A DNA stretch of 64,000 nt, taken from assembly GCA_007449985.2 (NCBI GenBank), contig VIIQ02000079.1, positions 372,001 through 436,000 on the forward strand. The letters run 5' to 3'. This DNA comes from Desmodesmus armatus. Lineage: Eukaryota; Chlorophyta; Chlorophyceae; Sphaeropleales; Scenedesmaceae. Made by a program: the position numbers and the translations under genes. A model generated the notes under the pieces. The model made no database searches and was not told the origin of the DNA. It was given only the letters and a program-made list of their open reading frames with translations. This document shows, one piece after another, positions 10,901 through 21,300 of the stretch (position 1 is the stretch's first letter; each line of letters starts with the position of its first letter).

Positions 10901-13900
10901 CACCGGTGCTGTCACCCTCCTGCAGGCACCCCTGATGCTGCAGGTGCCTTCCTGGTAGCTCTAGCTGAGGGCTGCAGGGACCAGGCAGACGAGGAGGTAG
11001 CAGCATTGACCAGAATAAAGCGCAAACACACAGGCAACACAGGTACGCCATGCTGTCTGCCGTGCTGTCTGTGGCATTTGTGAGGGGGCAGGGGGTGTTA
11101 CATGTTAGTTAGTCACCTAGACGAGGAGGTGGCAGCACTCACCAGGTTGAAGCGCAAACACACAGGCAACACAGGTACGCCATGCTGTCTGCCATGTTGT
11201 CTGTGGCAGTTGTGAGGGGGGGGGGGGGGGAGGGGAGGGGAGTGGAGGGGAGGGGGTGTTACATGGTAGCTCTAGCTGAGGGCTGCAGGGACCAGGCAGA
11301 CGAGGAGGTGGCAGTTTTGACCAGGCTCAAACGCAAACACACAGGAAACACAGGTACGTCATGTTGTTTGGCGTGCATGGCAGCACTGCACTTGCCAAGC
11401 TGAAACGCCAACGCACGGGCAACAGATGACGTCATGCTGTCTGCGGTTCATGGTAACATTGACTAGGTTCAAGCGCAAACACACATGCAACACAGGTACG
11501 TCATGCTGTCTGACCGAGCTGTTTGTGGCGGTCCCGGGGGGGGGGGGTACATGTAAGTCACCTTTCACACTGGTCATACTGTTTGCCTTGCAGCGGGAGA
11601 GATCTTTCAGGCAGTGCCTCGGTGTCTGCCATTGGGGCCAGAGGAACGTGGTGGTCCTCATGTCTGACATGCTTTTGGAAACAGAACATGTTGTGCATGA
11701 TGCATCTATCACAATGTGGACACCAGCAACGAATCTGCTGCTCTTCTGGGTAGCTGCCGGCTGCTGCTTCTTGGACCTCTCCACCCTCCTTTGTCTCCAT
11801 TGAGGGTTCTGTCACTGCCCCTGCTGCCACCATCACCCCTGCTGCCACCATCACCCCTGCTGCCACATCTGCCACTGCTGCTTCTGCTTCTGTCCCCACC
11901 ATCAACACAGCTGCCGTCCTGCAACCCTGGGACCAAGAGTTTTATACCCGTCAGCTCTCAACCAGCAAACCACATGTGAAGGCCTCAACAGCAGCAGCAC
12001 CCTACCTTCAACTCGGCTCCATTCTTCAGGGCCTCTCAGAGCTGCTGCAGCAACTGCTGGGCCTGCAGCTGAAGCTACAGCCCTTGCAGCCTGGAGAAGG
12101 CTGGGCCCCTGGGGTGTTGAAGCTTGCAGTCAACTGCCGTGAGCTAGGGTCGCTGGGTGTGCTGTACCTGGACCTACTGACGCGGCCGGGGAAGCCGGGG
12201 GCGAGTGGAATCTTGTACCCCCTGCGCTGTGGGCGCCAGCTGCCAGGTATGTGGCTGTGATCTCCAACAGCAGGCCGCTGTTTTGTGTTTTGACAAGGAT
12301 TTGGTTGGGTGTAAGATGTGTCTGTATGTTTGTGCCTGCTAGCCACAGCGCCTGCAAGCAGGGGAGGGCTGGGCCCCTGGGGTCTTGAAGCTTTCGGTGA
12401 CGTTCCAGGTCCTGGGGTCGCTGGGTGTGCTGTACCTGGACCTACTGACGCGGCCGGGGAAGCCGGGGGCGAGTGGAATCTTGTACCCCCTGCGCTGTGG
12501 GCGCCAGCTGCCAGGTATGTGGCTGTGATCTCCAACAGCAGGCCGCTGTTTTGTGTTTTGACAAGGATTTGGTTGGGTGTGAGATGTGTATGTCTGTATG
12601 TTTGTGCCTGCTAGCCACAGCGCCTGCAAGCAGGGGAGGGCTGGGCCCCTGGGGTCTTGAAGCTTTCGGTGACGTTCCAGGTCCTGGGGTCGCTGGGTGT
12701 GCTGTACCTGGACCTACTGACGCGGCCGGGGAAGCCGGGGGCGAGTGGAATCTTGTTCCCCCTGCGCTGTGGGCGCCAGCTGCCAGGTATGTGGCTGTGA
12801 TCTCCAACAGCAGGCCGCTGTTTTGTGTTTTGACAAGGATTTGGTTGGGTGTGAGATGTGTATGTCTGTATGTTTGTGCCTGCTAGCCACAGCGCCTGCA
12901 AGCAGGGGAGGGCTGGGCCCCTGGGGTCTTGAAGCTTTCGGTGACGTTCCAGGTCCTGGGGTCGCTGGGTGTGCTGTACCTGGACCTACTGACGCGGCCG
13001 GGGAAGCCGGGGGCGAGTGGAATCTTGTACCCCCTGCGCTGTGGGCGCCAGCTGCCAGGTATGTGGCTGTGATCTCCAACAGCAGGCCGCTGTTTTGTGT
13101 TTTGACAAGGATTTGGTTGGGTGTGAGATGTGTATGTCTGTATGTTTGTGCCTGCTAGCCACAGCGCCTGCAAGCAGGGGAGGGCTGGGCCCCTGGGGTC
13201 TTGAAGCTCTCGGTGACGTTCCAGGACCTGGGGTCGCTGGGGGTACTGTATTTGAATCTGATGACGTGGCCGGGGAAGCCGGGGGTGAGTGGCATCTTGT
13301 ACCCACTGCGCTGCGGGCGCCAGCTGCCAGGTACGCTGGGCTGTTGCCCATTACTACAAGCAAGATGACTTTTCAGGCAAGCGGACTCTCCGGGAGTTGG
13401 GTTGTGGTTTTCCCTAACTTTTGTGTAATGAGGATCCGCTGCAGCCATGGAAGGGAGAACTGGGCCCCTGGGGTGTTGAGCTTTCAGGGCCGTGCCAGAA
13501 TTCAAAAAAAAAAACAAAAAACAAAAAATAAAAGATAACAGATAATAAAGAAAAGAAAATAAATCAAAAAAGTAAATAAGGGCCCTCAGGACCTGGGGCC
13601 ACTGAGTGAGCTGCCGGGTATGCCTTGATGACAGGCACTGACAGCGACGGTGCTGGATTTCAGCAACCGTGCACCTGTAAATTGGGAGTGGAAGTGTCAC
13701 ATTGTGGAATGCTATACTTGAGATTATTTCACCCGCGGAACTATTCAGTCGCGGTGAAATGGTATCAATTTCATATGAGTTCAGGTGAAATTGAACTCAT
13801 ATGAAATTGATATCATTTCACCGCGGCTGGGAAGTTCCCAACCACTACAGTATAGTATCTCCGTCAATTTGACAGATGCATCAGGTATGTGCCTCCTGTC

Positions 13901-16114
13901 AGCTGCCAGCACTGCCACCTAGCCACTGCACCACCCAAAGCCACAGTTGCGGTCTGCTCTGCACACTGCAGGTGCCTGCAGACCATCCCGTGCTTGTTTG
14001 AAGCTGCCTGCCACTCATTGAGTCATTGATGGATGCCTCAAAGCTTTCTTTTTGAACCCATCCACAACATGCATCGCTGCCAAATGTCTGCTGTGCCTGC
14101 ATCAGATGGCAGCTACCAGCAGCCTATCCGGTGCCTTTTTGGACCTGCCTGGTACTCAATGGATGCCTTCAAGCTTGTCAGTGGAGGATTAAACATACGC
14201 GATGCTGCCAATGCTCTTTTCTTTGCCTCCTATTGTCTCATTTGCCTGTGTCCTTATTCAGATGGCAGCTACCAGCAGCCCATTTTGTGCCTAGTGGGCA
14301 ACCTGAGTGCATCAAGTGGCACCAGCAGCAGCGATGCCACGCGCCTGCTGCTGACATGGCGGGAGTTCAGGACGCTGCTGCACGAGATGGGCCATGCGGT
14401 GCATAGCCTGGTGTCACGCACCCGCTATCAACATGTCTGGGGTACGAGGTGAGACCTGCACACGGCGGCCCGTACTGGGCTGCTTGTGTAGCGCTGAATG
14501 TGTACGGGTACACTATTGCACAAGATGGGCCATGCGGTGCATAGCCTGATGTCACGCACCCGATACCAACATGTCTGGGGTACCAGGTAAGGGCATGCAC
14601 AGACAGCACAGCACACACCACATCACAGTCAGCAGCTTTTCCACAGGCAGCCAGTTGTGCAGCTTGACTCCTTGTGAGTGTACTGTGTGGTGCACTCCTT
14701 GTGAGTGTACTGTTGGGTACTGGCCTGCATGTCCTGTACTGTGTTGCCCATACTGCTCCGTTACGGTGTGTTCTGTGCCGCACCAATTCACATCACACTG
14801 TTATTTTCTGCTCCTTCCTCGAATTCATCACACTATCACACTGCTGCCTTCAGGTGTTCTCAAGACCTTGTGGAGGTTCCGTCACACCTTTGGGAGCATT
14901 TTGCAGCCTCGCCCCAGTCCCTGGCGCTCTTGGCTCGCCACAAGGGCAGCAGGATGGCAATGCCTCCCAAGCTGGCTGATGTGCTGTGCAGCAGCTGGTC
15001 AAGCTTTAGCTCTGTCACGCCAGCGCTGGAGCTACAGCAGCAGGTAGGGTTAGTCATAGGGTTAGTCATAAACCCAACTCAAAACCCTAACCCCACCCGT
15101 AACTGCTGCTTTTGTAGCTGTAAGGCTTTACAAGCTCATGATGGCAGCTGCAGGTGTGTGACATATCCACATTTGTTTTTGCATGTGTGGCTGTGAAGCC
15201 TCAAGGGATCATGCTGAGCCGTGCTGAGCTCAACGGTTTAACTGCACACTAGTGGCAGGGTCGGACAAAATGGTTTGGAGAGCAACCCCAACCAATCAAC
15301 CCTCAGTCGATCGACCTGTTCAACATGACTTGACAAAACACACACATGAAAGTACAGCAGTACTGTCAGTGCGCCGATGATTACTGCCGTGTGCTGCTCC
15401 TCCTGTCTGCGTGTCCCTGCTACAGACGCTGCTATCCCTCGTCGACCTGCATTGCCACGGCCCCCAGCTACCCGCTGCCCTAGGCGGCAGCAGCACGATG
15501 TGGCATGCAGCCGCCCAGCAGCACTCCAGCCTGCCACCCCCTGCAGACACCTGCCCACAGGCCCGCTTCAGCCATTTGACCATCTACGGGGCTTGCTACT
15601 ACAGCTACCTGTACGCGCGCTGCATTTCTGAGGCGCTTTGGAACACCCACTTGGCTGCTGACCCCCTGAACCCTGCTGCTGGTAGGTGCTAGACCTGGGC
15701 CAGAGTTGCTTGCTGCTGCTGCTGCTGGTGTGTTACATGGCAAAGTCAGCAGTAAGCCCTTTGGTCATGTCACTTTGGTACAATGTCACTCAACAAGTAA
15801 CTTTGCTTCGGATTGAAGCCACTGACATGCCTGAGCTGTTCTCTGCTGCTGTTGCTGCTGCTGCTGCTGCTATTGCTGCTGCAGGACGACTGCTGCGGCA
15901 GAAGCTGCTCGAGCCGGGTGGTTCCATTGAGCCCCATGACCTCCTCACAGCCGCATTTGGTGGTCAGGAGGCAAGCAGCAAGGTGCTGATCCCACAGCAG
16001 CCATCAGGGTGGTCACCAAACCCTGCCAGCCTCTTGCAGAGCTTGAGCCAAGCTGCTGCTGGTGGCAGCAGCAGCAGCAGTAGTCACCCTGCCAGTGTGT
16101 TGGCAACAGGGTGA
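4909..16114 (+). CDS. MIP: Mitochondrial intermediate peptidase (M3 family metallopeptidase)
   Basis: Exons agreeing in phase are 4909-5111, 5515-5596, 6038-6124, 6664-6843, 7875-8060, 8878-9021, 10428-10566, 10926-11042, 11911-12246, 14262-14448, 14854-15043, 15426-15681 and 15885-16114 (TGA): 778 residues with one copy of the repeated exon. Four further 153-nt copies at 12362, 12634, 12906 and 13178 could add 204 residues in frame. The enzyme removes an octapeptide from imported mitochondrial precursors. The start (MWRHSSC, then [15 protein letters not shown]) looks like a transit peptide. [17 protein letters not shown] and LVQGIM are followed by DEISDT and [15 protein letters not shown], as in MIP. 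The zinc site is [10 protein letters not shown] (about residues 532-541), with the third ligand Glu in VEVPS, after [11 protein letters not shown]. The C-terminal [18 protein letters not shown] and LLEPGG complete the family pattern. Length suits the family (about 700-800). The introns are full of copies of its own exons. Confidence 0.93.
5845..5960. repeat. AGTAC pentanucleotide microsatellite
   Basis: About twenty tandem AGTAC units lie in intron 2 of the peptidase gene and shift to CGGTA units at the 3' end. The array is palindrome-rich (GTAC). It creates long but meaningless open frames on both strands. Confidence 0.95.
7221..7920 (+). repeat. Serial copies of the start of peptidase exon 5
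   Basis: The true exon 5 (7875-8060) starts CTAG|GCTGGCCCCCTGCTGTCC. Copies of this acceptor and first 60-75 nt start at 7221, 7374, 7517 and 7658, spaced about 140-155 bp. The first three end near a TGCACAG or TGCACAT segment that resembles a donor; the fourth carries more of the real exon ([12 protein letters not shown]) and then stops. C-rich tracts precede each copy. Confidence 0.85.
8118..8156. repeat. Interstitial telomere-like motif
   Basis: TAGGGTTAGG is followed directly by CTAAACCCTAAACCCTAAAC, so head-to-head telomere-type units of the TTTAGGG class sit inside an intron. Weaker copies occur near 738-760 and 15045-15095. Confidence 0.7.
8163..8900 (+). repeat. Tandem copies of intron 5 and the start of exon 6
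   Basis: Units of about 180-265 bp share a G-run, GTGGATGC, CTGGGCGGGGC, CACACAAACGGAC and a final GCAGACCCCAGGAAGCT. That last part is the start of real exon 6 (8878, [11 protein letters not shown]). Copies of the exon start lie at 8433 and 8696; both diverge before the end of the exon. Confidence 0.75.
9219..10083. repeat. 31-34 bp minisatellite
   Basis: About 27 direct repeats of GCCAGCGCCGACCTGCACC followed by AACAATAGTGTA fill most of intron 6 of the peptidase gene. Units vary by 3 bp through an extra AAT or AAC. Identity between units is very high, so the array is young. Confidence 0.97.
10240..10480 (+). repeat. Duplicated acceptor and 5' half of peptidase exon 7
   Basis: GCCTGCTGTGATGTTGCCGC, the acceptor GTCAG| and [16 protein letters not shown] occur twice: real exon at 10428-10566 and a copy beginning about 10278. 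The copy breaks off after AACCTGGCATTGCTG. Confidence 0.85.
10824..10902. repeat. CTCA tetranucleotide microsatellite
   Basis: About nineteen CACT/CTCA units lie in intron 7, just before the acceptor of exon 8. Confidence 0.95.
10926..11497 (+). repeat. Serial copies of peptidase exon 8 (KRKHTGNT)
   Basis: The intact exon 8 is 10926-11042 (ends IKRKHTGNT, donor GTACGC). Further copies lie at about 11121-11174 (3' part, donor kept), 11260-11353 (almost complete, [15 protein letters not shown] and KRKHTGNT, donor GTACGT), 11385-11430 (decayed) and 11453-11495 (decayed, donor kept). The phase-1 end matches exon 9 at 11911. Confidence 0.85.
12094..13330 (+). repeat. Five-copy tandem array of a symmetric peptidase exon
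   Basis: The segment [11 protein letters not shown] to LRCGRQLPG occurs five times. Copy 1 is the 3' part of exon 9 (ends 12246). Copies 2-5 are separate exons at 12362-12514, 12634-12786, 12906-13058 and 13178-13330. Each is 153 nt, phase 1-1, with acceptor AAGCAG| and donor GTATGT (GTACGC in the last). The period from copy 2 to copy 5 is exactly 272 bp. Copies 2 and 4 look identical, copy 3 has one Tyr-to-Phe change, and copy 5 is the most diverged (LYLNLMTW). Confidence 0.95.
13711..13856. mobile_element. MITE-like perfect hairpin
   Basis: Arms 13750-13783 and 13792-13825 are 34-bp inverted repeats with one mismatch around an 8-bp loop. Outer ends CTATACT and AGTATAG add a short terminal inverted repeat about 145 bp apart. 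It sits in the intron before exon 10 of the peptidase gene. Size and shape suit a miniature inverted-repeat element; no transposase is visible. Confidence 0.6.
14106..14586 (+). repeat. Duplicated pieces of peptidase exon 10, including the active site
   Basis: The start of exon 10 (14262, [11 protein letters not shown]) has a copy at 14106 with its own CAG acceptor ([11 protein letters not shown]). The HEMGH segment at 14381-14448 has a copy at 14513-14586 in the following intron. That copy keeps a good donor (GTAAGG) but reads [20 protein letters not shown], so the catalytic Glu is Lys. I see no clear acceptor for it. Confidence 0.85.
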
Positions 16115-16845
16115 TGATGCAGCAACAGGGGTTTGGTTGTGCTCCATCAGCCAGCCTCTTGCACAGCTTGAGCCACGCTGCTGCTGGTGACAGCAGCGGC
16201 AGCAGCAGTAGCCACCCTTCCAAGGTATTGGCGATAGCATGATGCTGCAGTAGACTCGTGTTGATTGTCAGCCAGCCTCCCGATTGCCGCTCTGCGGCAT
16301 ACCGAGGGTCATCCAGATCCATGGAAATCTAGCTGCTGTTGGCAACAGGGTGAGATGGTGCAGCTGCTTGGTGAGGTTTGTGGTCAGATTTCGTTTGCCT
16401 GCGGCTCTGCGGAAAGAGTCATCCAACTCTATGGAACCTAGCTGCTGGTGGCAGCAGCAGCAGCAGCAGCCACCCTGCCAAGGTGTTAGCAACAGGATGA
16501 AGGTGCAGCATACTGTTTTTTGTTGTCAGCCAGCCTGCCGCACAGCGGCAGAGTCGCACAAATACTGTTACTGTTACTGTTACATGGTTCAGGCTGAGCC
16601 TGAACACCCCGTAAATACATGGAATCTAGCTGCTGCTGGCACCAGCGGCAACAGCCGCCACTCTGCCAAGGTCCTTGGGACCGGCTGACAGTGTAGCCTC
16701 GCTTTGTTTGTGGTCCGAGTTGGGCAGCCCGCTGAAGAGCTAAGACCAGCTGCCAAAGCACAAGTCCATGCAGTGAAGCGAATGGCAGCAGTGGCCGCTG
16801 CAGCCGCCACCCTGCCAAGGTCCTTGTGATCGGCTGATGATGCAG
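16021..16845 (+). repeat. Degenerate tandem copies of the end of the last peptidase exon
   Basis: The coding 3' end ([19 protein letters not shown]) recurs at about 125-150 bp spacing after the stop codon, near 16150, 16270, 16397, 16540 and 16700. Marks are GCCAGCCT, GCTGCTGCTGGTGGCAGCAG and CACCCTGCCAAGGT. Copies decay with distance from the gene. Confidence 0.7.
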
Positions 16846-18347
16846 CTTGGCTTTGTAGTGTATGTGGTTGCCTGCACCAGCCTGGCTGGTTTTGTTGTGC
16901 TTGTACTGAGGAGGTGCTTGCAACCGGCTGAGGCAGCACCCTGGTGTTGTGTGTGTTGATGCCCAGGGTATGCTCAATGTGCTGTTGTACTGAGTGCAGC
17001 CAATTGCGACCGTAGTGTACTGCAAAGCATGTTGTTGGTCGATTGCCCGTCCAAATATGTGGACCTGTGTTGTGAGACAGTGCCCGGAACCGGGGAGGTA
17101 GCAAGATTTCCTGTGGAGACACCTGGACCTGTGTTGTGTGTTGACACAAGCTGACACTGAGTGTCTACATCACACTGAGTTGATTCCAGTTTGATGCTGG
17201 TTTCACTCAGCCCTACACACTGATTGTTTAGCAGTTGTGCTAGCTTTCAACCCCAAAAAGCATGTCAGCACTGCATCAGTGATTCTGCTGATGTGACATG
17301 CACTCCCTCCTGCCCTTCCTCAACCTGTCTCCTGAGCAAACAACCACCGACAGGCTCAGCTTCACCTTTCCCATCCATTTCTGTGTGGTGTTTCTGGGTG
17401 AAAGCTTGAGCCTTTTCTGGGTGAAAGCTTGATGCCACGTGTGCGCTGACTGAATAGTTGCCAAGCTTGCCAATTCTTGGTTCGGCAGTAGCCACACACG
17501 ATACAAAACAGGCACTACAATTCTACAAAAGCCATCAGCGTGAGCGAAGCCACTTGCAAGCATGCCCCAAGCAGATGATGTTACAGTTGAGGCCTGCTGT
17601 ATGGAGGTTGCCAACAGAGTGCCAAAGCGGCCCACAGGACCTCACAACATGCCCACCCGCCACCACAACAACACCCGCAAAAAAAACCTTCAATTGCAAA
17701 TGCAGATAACACCCGGAAAAACCTTCGACCAAGTACACATCATTCTTGCAAGGCTACAAAAGGGCAGCTAAAAGCCTGGCTGCCAAACCGCCACCCCTAC
17801 CTGTCTTCGATTCACCCCAAAAATGCTGGCAGACACTTTGTGCAGGTGAAGAAGACTGCACGGCTGATTGCAGCAAAGCTGTCCACACCAGCTCCGGTCT
17901 CCCTGCCACTGTACATGTACAAGGGTGGCAGTGGCAGTGCACCCCCTGGACCCCATCCGACACTCTGCACACCTAGCAAGCCGATTGCCAGCAACACCAT
18001 TCCAACTTGCCCTGCCTTCAGTGATCCTGCCGCCCTTCCTACAGGAACCCCAGCACCAAATTTGCCTTGCTGAGCTGACCTGCAAAGCTGTGATTGGCTG
18101 AAGTTGACTCTAGTTGACCGCCAACTGCAACACACCCCACATGTGAATGCGATTCAGTGTGAGGTCAAACCAACTCAAGAACACCTGCCCGCACGCACAC
18201 ACACAGCAACAACTTTTGCAAAGCCCTCCCGCTTGACAATCTCCATGCTCTGCGTGCGACAATATCCACTTCCCCGCAACTGCTCAAATGAAGTGTGACC
18301 CAACCTCCCCAGCAAAAAGTGTGACCACAACTGCCAACACCCGCCTC
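16846..18347. other. Intergenic 3' region, no gene recognised
   Basis: This lies between two convergent genes, the peptidase and the GH36 gene. Open frames are short and show no family pattern. It should include the 3' UTRs; I saw no TGTAA signal close to either stop codon. Confidence 0.4.
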
Positions 18348-21300
18348 TCACTCAAACAGCACCTCCACCTCACACATAAGATCCTCAGAGTGCTGTGGCA
18401 CCTCAAACTCCAACCGGCAAGTATACTCATCCCAGCTGAAGTTGTGGGGGGTGAGGTTTAGCAGCACAGCCCGGGGTTTGGCCGAAGAGTACGCCAAAAA
18501 ACGCCCACATCCCCGGACCTGCATTGCTGCCACAGCCGCCGGGCCGTCGGCGGCTGCTGCTGCCACTGCTGCTGCTGTCTGCTGGTGACCTGGCAGCATT
18601 GAGTAGCTCTGCACAGATCCACCCCCGTTAAACATCTCCACTAGCCCAAGGGGTGCAAAGCTGATGCCGGCCTGCTGCTGCAGCGGGCTGATCCATACAA
18701 GATCAGACCCCGCCTTACCCAACTGTACTGCCACACCCTCTGACGCACTACACACCCGCAACTCCTCCGTACCGTAGCGATACACCGCAAACTGCTGCTG
18801 CCGCTGCTGCTGCTGCTCGTCCACAGGGGTACCGTTGCTGCTGCCCGCCTCCGCCGCTGCTGCTGTTGTGTCCACCCCCGCTGCAGCAGCAGCACCCACC
18901 CAGCGGCTTTCGCCGCTGCCATTGCTGCTGCCGGCACCTGCTGCTGCTGCTGCTAGGGCCCGGAAGGGTTCGATGTCACTGGGGCGGACGGTGGTGTCCA
19001 GCGTGACTCCCCGTTTGTCGTGAATGTGGAACTTGCGGCGGTTGCGGTCCCATGAGGAGCCCTGCAGGTTGAAGCAGCCCACGATGCCTACCACTGCGTT
19101 GCTGTTCCACACCTGTGTAGCAAATGGCAGCGAAAAGATGCAGGGGGGGGGAGGAGGTGCAGGCGGAGACAAGGGTTGGCTTCCATGTGTGTAGCGGGGA
19201 CACATGTGCAGGGGGTGGGGCAAGGGATAACGTGTGTGGAGGAGCCTCCACCCGGGGTGGCCAGACATATGCAAGGGAACAAAGTGCTGGCCGGTGTGTG
19301 AATGGCGATACAAGCGATTTGCTGCTTGATATGCAGGGCAAGTAGCAGGGTGAGCAAGGCCAAGAGCCTCGTTGGCTCCCTAGGGGTGTTCAATCACGGC
19401 TTGAACCATGCAACAGACACAGTATGAGATGGCGATGCATGTGCAGGGGCAACACGGTTGGCTGCTGTATGTGTAGGGCAAGGGGCGGGGCAAGGAAGGC
19501 TTGGGCCGTGCTGCACATATCAAGGGTTCTGCTTCAGTCATGATTCATGCCTCTTACCTTGGGCATTGTCCCCTTATCCCAAAATACATCACTCAACAGG
19601 CAGTCCCACATGGGCAGGGGGAGCAAGCCCTTGGCTGTAGTGCATTCTGCTAGCCTAGCCTAGCCTAGCCTAGCCCAGCCCAGCCCAGCCCAGCCCAGTC
19701 CAGCCCAGCCCAGCCCAGCCCAGCCCAGCCCAGCCCAGCCCAGCCCAGCCCAGCCCAGCCCAGCTTGAGTGATGATACATAAATGCCTCCTACCTTCAGC
19801 ATGGTCTTGTTGTCCCGCAGCACATCACTGAACAGGCAGTCTCGCGTGGGTCGGCCAGGCAGCTGTGCCCGCAGGACATACCCGTCTGGCAGCACCAGCC
19901 GCCGCAGCAGAGTGAAGTCGTGCTGGCCAGGCTTGTCACTGACATACACAGCGCCACCAGACACAGCGCGAGCCATGCCATGCAGCATGCCTACAAGCAG
20001 CAGGAGGAACAAAGTAGATTAGATATGCGGGATGTGCTGACTGGAACATGTCCCAGTCTGGCTGCACCACCACCTGCTGTTGGCTCTGCTGCAAACAGCT
20101 CTGCTCCCCCACCTGCCCACACAGGAACAACGACACAACTTCTGACGCAATCCCCCCCCCCCGCACACGAAACACACAGCCCTGCTCACCTGCAGGATGT
20201 GCTGACTGGAACATGTCCCAGTCCGGCTGCACCAGGGCCCCCATGTACAGGCTGTTGAATGCACATGCTCCAATGTGGGGTGTGGAGGAGGCAGGGTCAC
20301 GAGGGTAGTAGTCGTCACTCACACGCGCCACAGCTGTACGCGAAAACCTGCAGCAGCACCCAGCAGCAGCAGCAGCAGCAGCAGTGCAGTGAGTTGGCAG
20401 ATTGCACAAGGAAAGAACTCCTGCCAAAAGCACACCATCATGATGCTTGCATGCTCTTGCACGTCCTGCAGCCACTACACCCCACAACGAGCAACCATTT
20501 GAGTTGGACGCACTGCTAAGGTGCCACATAACCAGCCCCATAACAGCACCCCCACATCCTGAAAGATCCCCCACACCTGTAGAAGTTCTCGCTGGAGTGG
20601 CACATGCAGTTGATGGCGTGGTTGCCTGGGAAGTGTCGTGCAATGCTCTCCTCAAGCGCCATCTGGAAGCGCCGTGCAGCACCAGGGCCTGAACCCAGAC
20701 AGCTGCCAACCAATCCAGCACCAGCCTGGGTGATAGACACGTGAGGACAGATAGATGGATTGGACACAGCACAGCACGGCGCATGACGGGACAGCACATG
20801 ACGGGACAGCATGAATCACACAAACTGCATTACAAACATAGATAGTGAAAATTTTTGGAGCAGCTGCCAAGCAGGCCAGCATCGGTTTACACACAAAAAG
20901 ACGTTGCAAAACACTGGCGCACGATCTAACTGAAAATTCCACAGATGCCCACCTGTGATGTCAACACCTGTGATGTCAACACCAAAGCATCTTGCGATCA
21001 TATGCGGCACAGCACAGCATAACATGCATATCGCAGCACAGCAGCGACCCCCTGCCCCAGCAGCAGCAGTCAAACACACCTGGCAGTCCACCTTCACTCC
21101 ATCAACAGCTGAGCCAGCCAGATATGAGTGCATGCTGTTGTACAGCGCCCGGGGGTCGTCAGACACACCAACACCTGCAAGGAAACCGCAGCAAAGTCAA
21201 GACAGGCAACTCAACTGAGCAACTCAGGTGGTGAGGCATCACAGAAAAGCAACACACAAAGCCTTGCAGTAGCATTACTTACCACCCAAACGCATTGATG

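Noticed and set aside
11976..13538. Multiple minus-strand frames ([19 protein letters not shown]) at 272-bp spacing
   Set aside because: Antisense shadows of the five-copy peptidase exon array.
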